Source of the DNA: Pristionchus mayeri
Taxonomy: Eukaryota; Nematoda; Chromadorea; Rhabditida; Neodiplogasteridae
Assembly (NCBI GenBank): GCA_036245805.1
Contig: BTRK01000006.1
Location: 38,134,901-38,198,900, forward strand
Direction of reading: 5' to 3'
Length of the DNA: 64,000 nt
In this document: positions 45,719 to 57,159 of the stretch, in pieces
Position numbering within the stretch: the first letter of the stretch is position 1
Layout: every line of letters starts with the position of its first letter
Made by a program: the position numbers and the translations under genes
The notes under the pieces: generated by a model
The model's database searches: none
What the model was told of the DNA's origin: nothing
Seen by the model: the letters and a program-made list of their open reading frames with translations, nothing else

Positions 45719-46251
45719 TCACTTTCTTCCCCATCCTCCTCTGTAACCTGCAGGAAACACAATTACAAGATGAAGTGGTTGAGTGTCCTACCATAACCGC
45801 CGCCATTATTCCACCCATTATTCCAACCTCCATTATTGTTGTTATTCTCGATAATGATATCCTTCTCGATCGTCTCTGAATTGACTTTTGTTTTTGGTAA
45901 TCTTATATTTTCAAAAACAATATTCGGCACCTACCGGATCCTCCCCATGGATTGTTCACTGTCGTGATGTCGCGCTCGATCACCTCTGCAATTGGAGGGG
46001 ATGAGGATATTTATTATATTCAAGTTGACTATGTGAGAGTAAGCTAATGACGCAGTCAGCCTCTCTGCCTAGACGCAATTCATAGTGAGTCAAAAAACTC
46101 CCCACTCTCCTTTTCAGATCGCATTGGTAGAGATTCTAAAGTGGTCGATCCTACCTGATCCTCCTCTGTTTCCCCATCCTCCCCATTGAGGAGCTGATGA
46201 AGAGAGGACGGAGATGACGAGGAGAAGGATGGAAATGAGACAGAAATGCAT
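45719..46251 (-). CDS. Modular glycine-rich secreted peptide
   Basis: Exons 46155-46251, 45935-45985, 45792-45875 and 45719-45747 give 86 residues, with a signal peptide (MHFCLISILLLVISVLSSSA). The mature part is built of exon-sized modules: PQWGGWGNRGGS, then EVIERDITTVNNPWGGS, then ETIEKDIIIENNNNN followed by Gly/Trp/Asn repeats, ending GYRGGWGRK. All introns are phase 1, so modules could be added or lost without frame change. It resembles worm Gly-rich antimicrobial-type peptides (nlp/cnc) in composition only. The two tRNA-Asp genes flank it. Confidence 0.65.
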
Positions 46252-46842
46252 CTGGAGGAACAATTGAGATGATAAATGCGAGAATTTTGGACAGGGATAA
46301 CAATGGCCGAGTTGTGGACTAAAGAAAAAAGAAACATGGAGATCAAATCATTCAAAGGGGCTCATGTCTCAAGTCTCAAGTCGAATTGTTTTGATGATAA
46401 GGTGGGAAAGTGAGCGAGATCAAGTACTGGCTTCTTCCAATCATTACGTTCATTTATACCCACTCGCTTTGGTTCGCTGATCGTAAGTTTGGCCATTTCA
46501 AGGAACTTTGATCGTGAACGAAGTGATCGTTCTATCGACGTCACAATTGCTTGAACATTATCTTTCGAACAGTTGAACGAAAGCGTGATGAAGCTGTTTA
46601 CGCTCATGTACATCGGCATTCTATGATTAGAGAAATTTCTTAATTCTTAGGGAAACATTAAACCATCGGACCTCAAACTGTTTCTTCCTCCGACGTCCAT
46701 GTAGCAGGTTTTCCGACTACGTCAGCTATAAATTGTTTAATGATTAAAACCTCTCAACTGAGCGAGACACAGGCCACCAAAATAGGGCTTCCTGGGCTGC
46801 AGGATAGAGAATGAATGTGGACAAGAATGTTCGAAAGAATGC
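46252..46842. other. Intergenic between peptide gene and tRNA
   Basis: An 85-codon minus-strand frame (46362-46619) is open but has no recognisable motif. Otherwise nothing is seen. Confidence 0.45.
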
Positions 46843-46846
46843 AAAA
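46843..46846 (-). terminator. RNA polymerase III T-run
   Basis: Four T residues on the minus strand just after the second tRNA-Asp. Confidence 0.6.
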
Positions 46847-46849
46847 TTC

Positions 46850-46920
46850 TCTCTGGCCGGGAATTGAACCCGGGTCTCGCACGTGACAGGCGCGGATACT
46901 AACCACTATACTACCAGAGA
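46850..46920 (-). tRNA. tRNA-Asp(GTC): tRNA-Asp (anticodon GTC), copy 2
   Basis: Every base matches the copy at 45291-45361, as do several flanking bases, so this is a recent local duplication or gene conversion. Confidence 0.95.
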
Positions 46921-47416
46921 TACGGGCTTGCCTCAGAAAGCAATTCATGTATACTCTCCCTTTTTCACCTTTCTTCAAGCTTTTCATTTTCGGTCATTCT
47001 CTTCTTCACTACCAGTATTTCAGATGGAATAAAAAATTGGATTAGCAAAGCAAAAAAGAGAAGTTCGTACATAAAAATAAAAGAAGATGTATGGACGAGG
47101 ATATTTCGTCCGCTATTCGATTATTTCTTTGTCACCTTTTTACATATCATCCTCATTTCATCTCTCATGATTCTTGCTGAGAAGCGCTACTGTATTTCGG
47201 TACCGTCAAAGACTTCAAAGAAGTACATCGAGCCGGGAACATTTATTTATACTCGAATCAAAATCATACTAAAAGAATGAATCTAAAATAGTTGTTCGAA
47301 TGCGAAAACCTCTGAGACAACTGAAAGTGCGCGTGAGAATATCATCATAGTGAACAGCGTGAGTATCATCAGGAAGCGATATTTGTGGACTGAACAACTT
47401 CTACATCATAACTCTA
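46921..47416. other. Intergenic, ABC transporter downstream flank
   Basis: No gene or structured repeat recognised. Confidence 0.5.
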
Positions 47417-50400
47417 CTATCCCTTATCCCCTGCTCGAATGAGGGTGTGATACAGTCCCTCCTTATCTTGAAGTAGCTCCGTGTGAGTTCCCAACTGGAA
47501 AATTATCTATTATTAGTCGAACATGACCTTCTTTCACTTTGATCCTTGTAAGTCCATTCACCTGCACAACTCTTCCCTCATCGATGACGGCGATTCGATC
47601 TGCCTTCTCTATCGTCGAGAGTCGATGGGCGATCACGATCACTGTCCGATTCATCGCGCATCTAAATATATTTACCTTTTATCTCTATATTTACCTTTTA
47701 TTCGGCATCTTCATTCCGAAAGAACAATACAACAACCTGAATATCGCGCACCTCTCCATTGCCTCCTGTACTATCTGTTCACTCTGATTGTCGAGGGCAG
47801 AAGTGGCCTCGTCGAGGATCAGAATCGACGGATCACGAACCAGCGCACGAGCAATGGCAATCCGTTGCTTTTGACCACCTGAAATATTGAAAATTCTAGA
47901 CAGCTTGCTTTCAGAACGAGTTGTCTTCTCTATTCTGTAAACCTACCACTCATCTGTGCTCCCTTCTCTCCACAGCTCGTCTCGTATCTCTTCTCCAGTC
48001 CCATCACGAAGTCGTGCGCATTCGCAGTCCGTGCGGCCTCTAGTATCTCTTCTTCAGTCGCCTCGCACCCGAATCGGATGTTGTCCCTCACAGAACAGTC
48101 GTAGAGAATCGGCTCTTGCGCGACTAGTGCGATCTAAAATAGTAGTATCAACTGATTCTTGTAAAAAATCAATAGGATGAATAGAAACTCAATCAGTGTA
48201 TTTTTACACTGCAATTCACTTAGCATTGTAATAGCGTAATACACTGCTATTTTTTGAATATGTTTGAATGACTACTTGCCTTTTTGTGATAGTACTCGTG
48301 GTCGTACTCTGCGATGGGTACTCCATCCAGGGTGATCTCGCCCTTCTCGGGCTCGTAGAATCTCTCCAGAAGAGAGACGATCGTTGATTTGCCCGTTCCA
48401 GATGATCCAACAAGGGCAATTTTCTCTCCGGGGTGAATGTCCAAGCTGAGCTCCTGAGAGGAAAATATTATTTTTTCGTGAGGCACATTGGCGTTGACTA
48501 AACATTTTAATCTTCCCGAACTGTCTCACCTTGAGCACTTGATTTTCCTGCCTACTGGGATACTTGAAGGAGACTCCATGTAGACGCAAATTGCCCTGGA
48601 TAGTTATTGCTTCATTAGAGAATAAAAATTCACAGGAATACCTTCACAGGATTCTCTCTCAATCCATTCGTCTTCACAGTTGGTTGTCGTATTAGGAACT
48701 TGCAGAACTTGCGGGTTTTGCCCAGTGTTCCCATTACAATGGGTATCTCGTAGTTTAGGCCCTGAAAAGATAGTGATTGTGTTTGAACATCTCACATGCT
48801 TACGATTATGTGATCGCCTATCTGCACTTGGTACATCATGAAAGTCACGAGAGCCGCGGCGTCCATGCTCCCTGTGAAATATTAAGTGTGAAAACGGAGA
48901 GCCTACCGAACCTCTGAATCCATTTTCCATAGCCCATGGTCAGAAATGTTTCTCGCTTACCTGCCGAGATTAGTCTTGCCCCATAAATTAGCACAGCAAC
49001 GTAGACGAAGTTGTAGTAAAGGTCGCACGAGACGTGTAGGCCGATCACTGCCAACGATCTGAAGAAAATTGATTCAATGTGGACATTAGAGGTGGCATAC
49101 TCGTTCTGCGATACTCGCTTAGCCTTGTCCGCTACTTCAGCGAATCGTTGCGAGGCTCTCCTCTCAGCAGCGAACGATCGAACGGTGCGGGTGGTGGAGA
49201 TGAACTGAGCGGGAATGAACCGTACACTAATGTTTCTCAGTCTACAATTCACGCGCATGTGTGATTCAGCTGGATATTTTCATCCTTATATCCTTCTCAC
49301 GCAATGAATACTAGGCGTTCGAAAATCTGCTCCCTAGTGATTCAAACAAAATGGACCGAACCTCCTCGGCGACCTGATGATAGCCAGCCGTTGCTTTGCT
49401 CAGCTCATCGCCCACTCTCTACAATATTTAATCGATAATTTCCTCAGAAGATCAACCTTACGTCATAGTAGTCTCCGTAGATCTTCGTGACCACGAGCAG
49501 AATGGGAAAGGCGATGAAGTAGATGAGTGTGAGTCGCCACGAGAGAGAAGCCATGATCACCACTTTTCCTGTCTGGAATATTTCTACTCAACTACCATCA
49601 TGGCCATCCCACCAGCATCAGGGTGCACTTTAGTATGTTGTTGAAGGTATCGGAGAACAGGTAGGTCATTCCGTCGACATCCGAAGTCAGTCGAGAAACG
49701 ATGTGTCCTGGGAAGTAATTTTCATTGTGCCTTTAGCTCCTCGAAGTTTACCAGACTTGTACTTATCGAAGAAAGCAATTTCCTGGTTGATGATCGAGTT
49801 GAAGAGGTCTTTCCTCATCGTGAAGACGATGTTGGCAGTGAGATAGTTGAAGCAGCCGACTCGAAGACCGTGAAGGAGCATGCTGAACAATCAGTGTCTC
49901 ACTGCTTACATTTCTACCTTTGGCAGCATAACTTTCTTCTATTTTTCCAAAAATAGTTCCCTTCATTGTAACCCCATGCAACGCAGGAATTTTGCTCTGT
50001 GGGTGGTCTCATACCTTGCAAAGGTGAGCGCTGCTAGCAGTTTGATGTAGTGAGTGATGTCGACTTCCTCTTTCAGCGCCGTGATGCCATTCATCACTAG
50101 ACTCATGTAGTGCGGCATGGCGACGTTTACTACAAACACAAATCGTTTTCCCATTCATCAATGCTTCTCAATAGCAACACGCGCTTGAAAAAGAACAACA
50201 TCACGTCTATAAAACAAACACGACAGCATTTCTAAACGACTAGTCGAACCTCCTGCAGACGCGAGTGAGACGAGGAGACCAGCCATAAGCCAGACCCAGT
50301 TATCGAGGGCATACTGAAGAAGGATATGGATCTGCTGAGACCTCGTGAGGACGAGGTCGTCGTCTTCCTCAGCGCTTTCTTCAGCCTCATTCTGCTGACA

Positions 50401-50984
50401 TTCGAACTCATTCGACCTGCATTGTTCTTCTTTACCCTCTCTCCTCTAATGATCGGCCTACCACAGTCGGTAGAAATACGCGGACGATAGGACGTTCCAC
50501 GCGGGAAGCAACCAAGTTCCTGAGAATAATTGATTATTATATTTTTGTATGTTTTCTCACTGACCAATACACTCAATTAGCTGCTCTTGCTCCGAATACA
50601 CCAAGCATTTGAGGAAGGAGAATGAGACGGAACATACGCAGAGTATCGCGATTGGTCTGAAGAGACTGGCACTCTAAAGGAAGAACAAACAAGGTAAAGA
50701 TAACAAAAAAGTACCTTTCCGAAAGCACTCAAGTGATAAGAAGTTGCGTAGAGAAGAAGACGAAGAACGGAGATGATGAGGAAATGGAGAGGAGACGAGA
50801 GAAAGGAGTAATCAGCTGGATTCAGGTGCTGTGCAACCAAACATGATTGTGGCACGTGTTATTGTTATACCTCGAGAGCCTTTCCTAAATTGAAGTTGCG
50901 CGACTCAAAGTAGCCGAAGAGAGTGAGAATCACTGTCAAATCGAGGAGGAAGTAGGAGAAGGTTGATGTAAGAGACAGTTGCAT
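47417..50984 (-). CDS. Half ABC transporter, TAP-like/HAF (ABCB9-type)
   Basis: Twenty exons, all phase-consistent, 739 residues: 50871-50984, 50715-50828, 50565-50673, 50462-50519, 50250-50443, 50015-50129, 49752-49882, 49613-49707, 49462-49572, 49362-49418, 49101-49204, 48961-49058, 48804-48871, 48642-48761, 48530-48595, 48280-48453, 47947-48133, 47752-47878, 47562-47661 and 47417-47494. It has an N-terminal hydrophobic TMD0, an acidic linker, six core membrane helices, then one nucleotide-binding domain: GSSGTGKST (Walker A), VAQEP (Q-loop), MSGGQKQR (signature), [12 protein letters not shown] (Walker B) and AHR (H-loop). Length and layout match ABCB9/TAPL, which dimerises in lysosomal membranes to move peptides; the worm HAF-4/HAF-9 act in gut granules (family knowledge). 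The intron at 48279 uses a GC donor. Confidence 0.92.
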
Positions 50985-51615
50985 AACGAAGAAATTCAAA
51001 AAGTGATGGGAATTGTAGCGGAGAGAGGGACTAGACAAGCGAGGGGAGAGGAGATACACGTTAGAGCGTGTTGTGTGTGAGTCAGACTCTTTCAGCTGGA
51101 TGTGGGATGAACTCCACTGAGAACTGTTAAGAGTCTGTCGTTTATGAGAATCATGAAAAATGAACAACTCAATGAAGATCACGAAATATTCTTTATTATC
51201 AATGGACCTAGACTGCAGTGACAACGATTCATACAGATTTCAACCCAACGGATTGCCTTTCATTTCCAATTATCTCACAGTGTACATTTACCCTTCTGTG
51301 CTATGAACAGTGATTGATTTTTCGAACTAGCTATGTTTTCTATTCTTTCTCTTATCTTCTACTCTTCGGAGTGAATCTCACACACAAGAGATAAGAGAGT
51401 AGAGAAGAGAAGGTTCGATCTCTATGGTCTCATGCAGCGAATGCAATCATGGTTATAATTGAACAAACAATGTTTTCTCTGCTTTCAATTTCATTAGCTT
51501 CAAAGAACTGGTTTTTTCTCACTTTCCCGACTGTTAAAAATCGCTTCTCGCTCGTCTTTCCTCAATGTACAAACGGTATTCTCGGCCCTTCTCGAGAGAG
51601 TTCCTCTCCTTCAGA
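50985..51615. other. Shared upstream region of two divergent genes
   Basis: It lies between the ABC transporter start (minus) and the GNAT start (plus). An open minus frame extends the transporter N-terminus to 51224, but the ATG at 50984 begins the hydrophobic segment. Confidence 0.5.
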
Positions 51616-53253
51616 ATGTCCCTTCCTCCCTACACTCTCATCGACCATGGAAGTCCTCTTCTTTGGCATCAATTCCAAGATCTAGTGAGGGAAATGAAGT
51701 GGACGTCGGATGACAACACTGGTCAGCCTGATCCTTCCCTTCCTCTCACTAAATCTCATTCATTTGAGTTCTCTCCCTCACTCCAACTCTCTCCTCCACT
51801 CGTTGTGTATTCGCTCAAAAAAATGATGGTGAGTGGTCTGATCTCTCCCATCAATCCAAATCCTCTTAGATGGTTCCTTCCTCGGATGTGTCGTGTGGAA
51901 CGAGTACGACGACCTGGCATTCATCGGTTGGCAGAACCTCCCCCCCCCCTCTCCTCCCTCTCTCCCCTTCCTACCTCCCACCTCATCTCCTCTCATCGTA
52001 GGTTTCTACCTCGTTTCGCCACTAGTTCGCAAATGTGGACTGGGAAGTCTCCTCTGGTCGAGAGCAATGGAGAGAATCAAAGAGACTGGAAGAATCATCG
52101 GATTGAGAGCTGGTACATAGGGGAAAGGGGGGGGGGAGAGAAAGGGAATATAGACTGATTGCAGTGCCCGAAATGGCCGCTCAATACTCATCGAAGGACA
52201 CGCCCTTTGAAGTGTCGAGACTGCGCAAGAATCTGCTAACTTGCTCAGAGATGAGAGAGGTATTGATTAGTGATTGCAAAACGGCATCTAGAACCGCCTT
52301 GGAGCGGCTTTTAGCTCATCCAAGTCATCACTTTTTGACATCCCTAGTATTCACACAGCAAAATTGAAGTATTGCAGTTCTGTGACAAATTCCCCACTGT
52401 TGTTGATACCGTCAAACTGGCATCTGAGTTGACTCAAGAGCAGAAGATTGATCTACTCAGATTCGATCAGGAGATCAGCGGAAGAGATCGGTATCGTGCC
52501 AGAAAGAATTCATTGATTGGTCAATCACTTCAGAAGTGACCTCCTCATTCCGTTCCTCACGTGTTCTCGTACAGAGGGATCAGTGATTCTCAATGGAGAG
52601 GGGAAAGTGATGGCATCGGCGGGAATAACTTCCACTGGATTCGAGAAGGACAACCTTTTCAAACTAGCGCCCGTCAGTTTGCAAGTCTTGCATCTAATGT
52701 GTATATCAGATTTTTTAGGAAATTTAAAGTAGAGAAACGAAGTGCTAAAATGAAATCGAAACTCTCAAGTTATCAAATTTAAGTTGCGAAAAAATATCTG
52801 AGACGCAGAAAACGAGCGTGAGTGTACACATGCATAAGGAGAGTGTGCACTCTGTCATTTGGCGAATTGCAAGGAGGTCATTTCATTGCTTCGTATTCGT
52901 CCATCTTCAGGTGTATGCCTCTTCCCTCTCCGAGGTGGCTTCCCTCATTCGTGCCCTCCTTCCATTCTGCGAGAAGTGAGTTGCCAAGGGTGAACTCTAA
53001 TCTCCATCTTATCAGATTCTCGCCCGACTCTCGAATCATCGTGCACATTCTGACGGGAACAGTGGGAGAGAGGGAACTAGAAAAGGTCGTCGGTCAGTTA
53101 GCCTCACTACTCTCATTGATGTTCAAGTAGGTCACTGCAGGTCATCCCCAGAACATCGAGACTGTCACTCTCTTCTCTGCTCCCATCGAAAATCGACTGA
53201 ACGGAAACAAATGCTTCGTCCCTCACAACCATGGCTCGCATTACGATGGATGA
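51616..53253 (+). CDS. GNAT acetyltransferase of the DUF1248 type
   Basis: Exons 51616-51721, 51769-51828, 51870-51926, 52002-52112, 52165-52259, 52378-52490, 52534-52672, 52911-52975, 53016-53092 and 53141-53253 give 311 residues, all in phase. Acetyl-CoA fold marks: GSFLGCVVWNEYDDLAFIG, FYLVSPLVRKCGLGSLLW (the R/Q-x-x-G-x-G/A-like loop, here RKCGLG) and IIGLRAVPEMAAQY. A C-terminal second domain (GEGKVMASAGITST, then GHPQNIETVTLFS) follows the worm-expanded GNAT/DUF1248 plan. The substrate is unknown. The ATG follows a CTCCTTCAG acceptor by one base, a likely spliced-leader site. Several introns have weak or very short forms (41-50 bases). Confidence 0.75.
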
Positions 53254-54044
53254 ACGAGAAAGAGATGCCGAGTAGGCACTGGGCCTTACTATCTATGATA
53301 AAGATAATTGCTGTTTAGAGTTACTTATATCCTCTATTTTTATGTAGTCGTTCGATTCTCCGGTGATTATTCGTTTAAACTAAATGACGAATCGATTGAT
53401 GCCTCTTCCCTCCTTTTCCCTCCATGTTTCGTTGGGGTATAATTTTTTGCGTATTGTCATTTGACGGGGCAGGAAGTGAGATAATTGAGGGAGAGGAGCT
53501 GAATGGATTGTGTTGATGCTCTAGTTGAATGGGAAAAATCAGGGAAGTTGAGTAGGGGAGGATGAGTCATGCGAGTGGTCTGTTGATCTCATTGCATTCG
53601 CAGCTCGATTGTTTTTTTTCGCTCTGAGTGAAAATAAAAGTTTTTTTTAAAATGGTGACAAATGATAAAGGAATTTTAACATTTTTGTACTTTTCTAGAA
53701 ATCAGGAAGAAAATGAGGAGATCAAAGGTGAACTCCTACTACTCGAACGATGACACCTGTTCCTCCTTTCCCTGTCACAAGACAACACTTGCTAGACAAC
53801 ACTTCACTAGCTCCTGGTCAGATTATTGGTCACTCATTCTCTCCTTCCCTTCCGTTTCCTCTTTTCTCGCATCCTCCTTATCCCCTCTCATATTTTTTCG
53901 TGTTCCCATAGGTCAGATTACATTTCACACTGGTTGTTCTTTTGCACGTCGTTCAATGGTTGGATCGATGGGTGTGTTTACAGGGGATTGGGGGAGGGGC
54001 GGGATTAGAGGGGGATGCGACCTTTCATTCGCCTCAGTCTAACG
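53254..54044. other. Intergenic
   Basis: Holds short T runs near 53610 and 53640. A plus-strand frame at 53713-54042 is open but lacks coding character. No gene is called. Confidence 0.5.
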
Positions 54045-54566
54045 ATGCGGTTCGTTCTCCTGCTCTCTGCTCTGTTCGCCCTCTCCCTGGCATGTGATAT
54101 CATCGTCCATCTGAAGAGTAAGACGGACAAGAAGTTCGAAGGACTCATCACTGCATCGAATGGAAAGAAGAGCGAGAAGTGAGTTTAGCATCGTCTCTTG
54201 ATCCTTTACGCTCTCTCAACAAGTCCAGTGGAGTGAGAGTGCAGAGAATGAAGAGTCAGTGAGATGAAGCCACTTGCAGGTTCTCCTTCTCGAAGAAGGG
54301 AGAGAGACTCACCTTCCAACAGAAGGCTGATGAGTGCGGACTCAAGCCGTGGAACATCGCCACTTACGAGAATGGAAAGGAAGTGACCAATGTGACTGTG
54401 AGTTCCCTTTCACCCCTCTCCATTCCTCCCAATCTTCCTCCAGGTGACCCTGGATGGAATCGGTCGCGTCTCGTACGAGGTTGGGGATGATCTCAAGCCT
54501 AAGCCCAAGGACAGACAGGGTGCTATCTGCAAGGGAGACGCCAACGTCTGTCCCCCCCTCGCATAG
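54045..54566 (+). CDS. Small secreted nematode protein
   Basis: Exons 54045-54178, 54280-54397 and 54444-54566 give 124 residues in phase. A signal peptide ([16 protein letters not shown]) is followed by a beta-rich-looking mature domain with four cysteines ([34 protein letters not shown]), probably two disulfides. There are repeated Lys-rich stretches. I do not recognise a named family; the pattern is that of an abundant worm secreted protein. It is convergent with the kinase-like gene on the other strand, whose stop is 84 bp away. Confidence 0.75.
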
Positions 54567-54649
54567 ATACACTCAAACACATAATTGATTTATCGCTCAC
54601 ATTTGAATGTTACTGTATTTACAACATAAACGTTTACGTTAACAAACGG

Positions 54650-57159
54650 TTATTTCCAATTGGATTCTTGCACGCAATGGCGGATAAAGGAGAGCACTCG
54701 ATGCTCTATCTCTGCTATTCGAGAGTCGTCGAGAGGAGAACCAGAACGGAGGACCTGAGAATAGGAATGAAGAGCTCAATGATGAAAAGATAGCTCACCG
54801 GGGAGTTACTCCACATGGAAAGAGCGAAGAGACCAATCACCGCTGTCACAGGAAGCGTTTCACGATAATCATTCTGGAAATACTAGATATAATCAATGAA
54901 AGAGGTGGATGATACCTGGAGACTCTCTGGCGAGAAGGGAACTTCCTTGCCCTTCTCCTTCATCAGTTGACTCATTCTCTCGTAGTAATAGGCAAGGAGT
55001 GGTTGGGTGAGTCGCTCTCTCATCTCGACTGAGATGCAAAGGGAGAGAACGTGCAGGAGATCCTCGGTCTGGAATTGATTCGGATTCGGTTAAGGACAAT
55101 CGATGTTGAGTATCGGAGGTCCTTCCTCCTTTAGTTATCTTTTGTTGAGTGATTGATGGCACTGGCGTAAAAGATGTACTTAGAAGCAAATGTTGTTCCC
55201 ATTGACTCTCATCCCTCGCTCTCATTCCTTCCTACCTACCAATGATCCAGTGTGGACGAGTTGCCAGTCGACGATGGAGAGGAGATCATCGCCTTTCCAG
55301 AGGAACTGCGGACTCCACATGTCGCCGTGGACGAGGACAGAGATGACTTCTGAAATGAGGAGATAGAGAGGGGGAGAGGGAGAGAGGGGGGCACCTGGAT
55401 TGTCGAAGGTGTCCTCGTACTTGCCCCACCATTCCGGATCGCTCACACAGTAGTTCTTCACCAGATTGAGATCTTCCGCGTGATCGGGAAACTTCTGGAA
55501 ATAAATTGTCACCTTTAAAATCGACAAAGGCTGTTTACCTGCGCAAGTGCACTAGCGAAGGAAGAAAGCATTAGCGAATAGCCAACCATCATTTCTGGGT
55601 CCTGAATGCAAATACGTAGAAAAGTTATCCTGGAAACAAGAATTACTTTCGGCATCTTGATGGATCTCCATTCACTATTCTCGTATGAATATGCGTGTAT
55701 CTTAGCTATTTCGTCGACGATCGAATAGAGCTGAAATTGGATTCGTTTGATCGTTCTTTGAGAGGGGCAGAAGTTCCCATTCCCACAATGAACCATCCAT
55801 CTACAGGGACATTACGAGGGCACACAATGGGTAATACTTCTCTCCTCTAATGGGAAGGGCAGATTGTAGGGAGAGGAAGAGGGGGAGAAAGGAAGAGGGA
55901 GTGAGGAGGGGATGGGGACTGACCTGCTTCTCTCTGAATCCATCGACGACATCGTTGATGGAGGCTCCCTTGATGTCTTCCATTAGTATCACTGGGTGCT
56001 CTGAATCCATGAGGGAAGAATGGTAGCACTGGGGCATCTTGAAGGGGGCGCAGGCTGAAGAGAAGATTATTTGGGGGAACTCATTCATCAAGGACATACA
56101 ATCTCTGAAGAGGGCGTACGCCTTCGCCTCGGTGTCGTGCATCATCTTTGATACCTGAACGTGTGAAGTTTCCCCTTTGAGTGTAGCGTACTCGGGCGCA
56201 TTCTCTGTCTTTAGTCTCTGCTCTCTAGTCAATCTGTAGTCCTTGAGTGAGGATTGAGTGATATCAGTCACAATGGACAATAATCACTCAATCACTAGTA
56301 TCAATCATTAGTATGATAACACTGACGATCCACGTCTACTTTCTTTCCGATTTGGTGTTAAACGTTTCGAAAATTTAAATTTAAAAAAGAGAGATCGTAG
56401 TAATTTTACCTCCGTGGAAATGTAAGGTGAATGGGGAAATATTTCAATTTAAATTAAAGAATTTTTTTCCTTGAATATCTGACCATTCCTTGGAATAATT
56501 TTTAGATATTTTTTTGGTGGCTTCCTCGTGGTTAAACTATCAGAGAATTCAATGTTGATGTTAATGGCTCCAAATACAACCGAGACCATAAATGGCAGTA
56601 ATTCAAAATCTAGCACTTTCGATCAGTGAAAAGACAATCTCATTACTATTCAATTTTTTTCTCCCGGAATTTTAACACCACATTAATTGAAAATAATAGT
56701 TGACTACATACCAGATTGACACTGGTGTCCCCGATTTTCTTCATCTCTTCTCTCGCTTCTTCATCCAGAGTTTCCATCGTCGCATCGAATGCCTCACTCG
56801 CCATCCTCACTCCTGGCATCTGAACACTGCATAGAAGGAGGAAGAGAGAAAGGAAGATCACCTTGAGAACGATGGATCGAGGGAGGTCCGCCCTCTCCTC
56901 TGGCCAGACGAGGGACACACGGAGGATGGATGACATGAATCCATGGGAAGCCTCCTCGATACGACCGGACTGAATTCGAGAAGGTACAGGGAGAACTCCA
57001 AAGATTTCATCACTTTCTGAGCTACTACACCAGTTATCTCCAAACGTATAGATATTCGGAAAATTATTTTGAAACGGAGGTAGAATGGCGTACGTCAATG
57101 ATGGAAGGTACGAGTCCGAAGTGATCGGCGAGTGCTCTCTCAATCCAGTCGACGGACAT
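54650..57159 (-). CDS. CHK kinase-like / DUF1679 protein
   Basis: Exons 57094-57159, 56862-56969, 56712-56819, 55924-56154, 55647-55730, 55539-55601, 55395-55494, 55240-55349, 54916-55068, 54799-54873 and 54650-54754, all in phase, 400 residues. Motifs: EEASHGFMSSILRVSLVW with LPRSIVLK near the N-terminus (lysine of the ATP site), ILMEDIKG (hinge), VLVHGDMWSPQFLW (catalytic loop HGDxW) and SIVDWQ (metal-binding Asp). The family is related to choline kinase and ecdysteroid kinase and is greatly expanded in worms; substrates are mostly unknown, with small hydroxylated or xenobiotic compounds suspected. The intron 56155-56711 is unusually long for this gene and contains an open frame. Confidence 0.85.

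Noticed and set aside
46362..46619. 85-codon minus-strand frame between the peptide gene and tRNA
   Set aside because: No signal, motif or splice partner; length is within chance for this composition.
51145..51224. Upstream ATG extending the ABC transporter N-terminus
   Set aside because: The extension is polar and Ser-rich; the ATG at 50984 directly precedes the hydrophobic TMD0 as in TAPL proteins.
53093..53140. Apparent in-frame TAG near the GNAT C-terminus
   Set aside because: A 48-base intron from 53093 to 53140 removes it and restores family-like sequence (VVG then HPQN).
53713..54042. Plus-strand frame with a hydrophobic stretch
   Set aside because: No splice or family support, low-complexity Ser/Phe content, and it ends just before a well-supported gene start.
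56155..56280. Open frame just upstream of a CHK-like exon
   Set aside because: Joining the preceding exon directly to the acceptor at 56154 is in phase and restores the family sequence, so this is intron.
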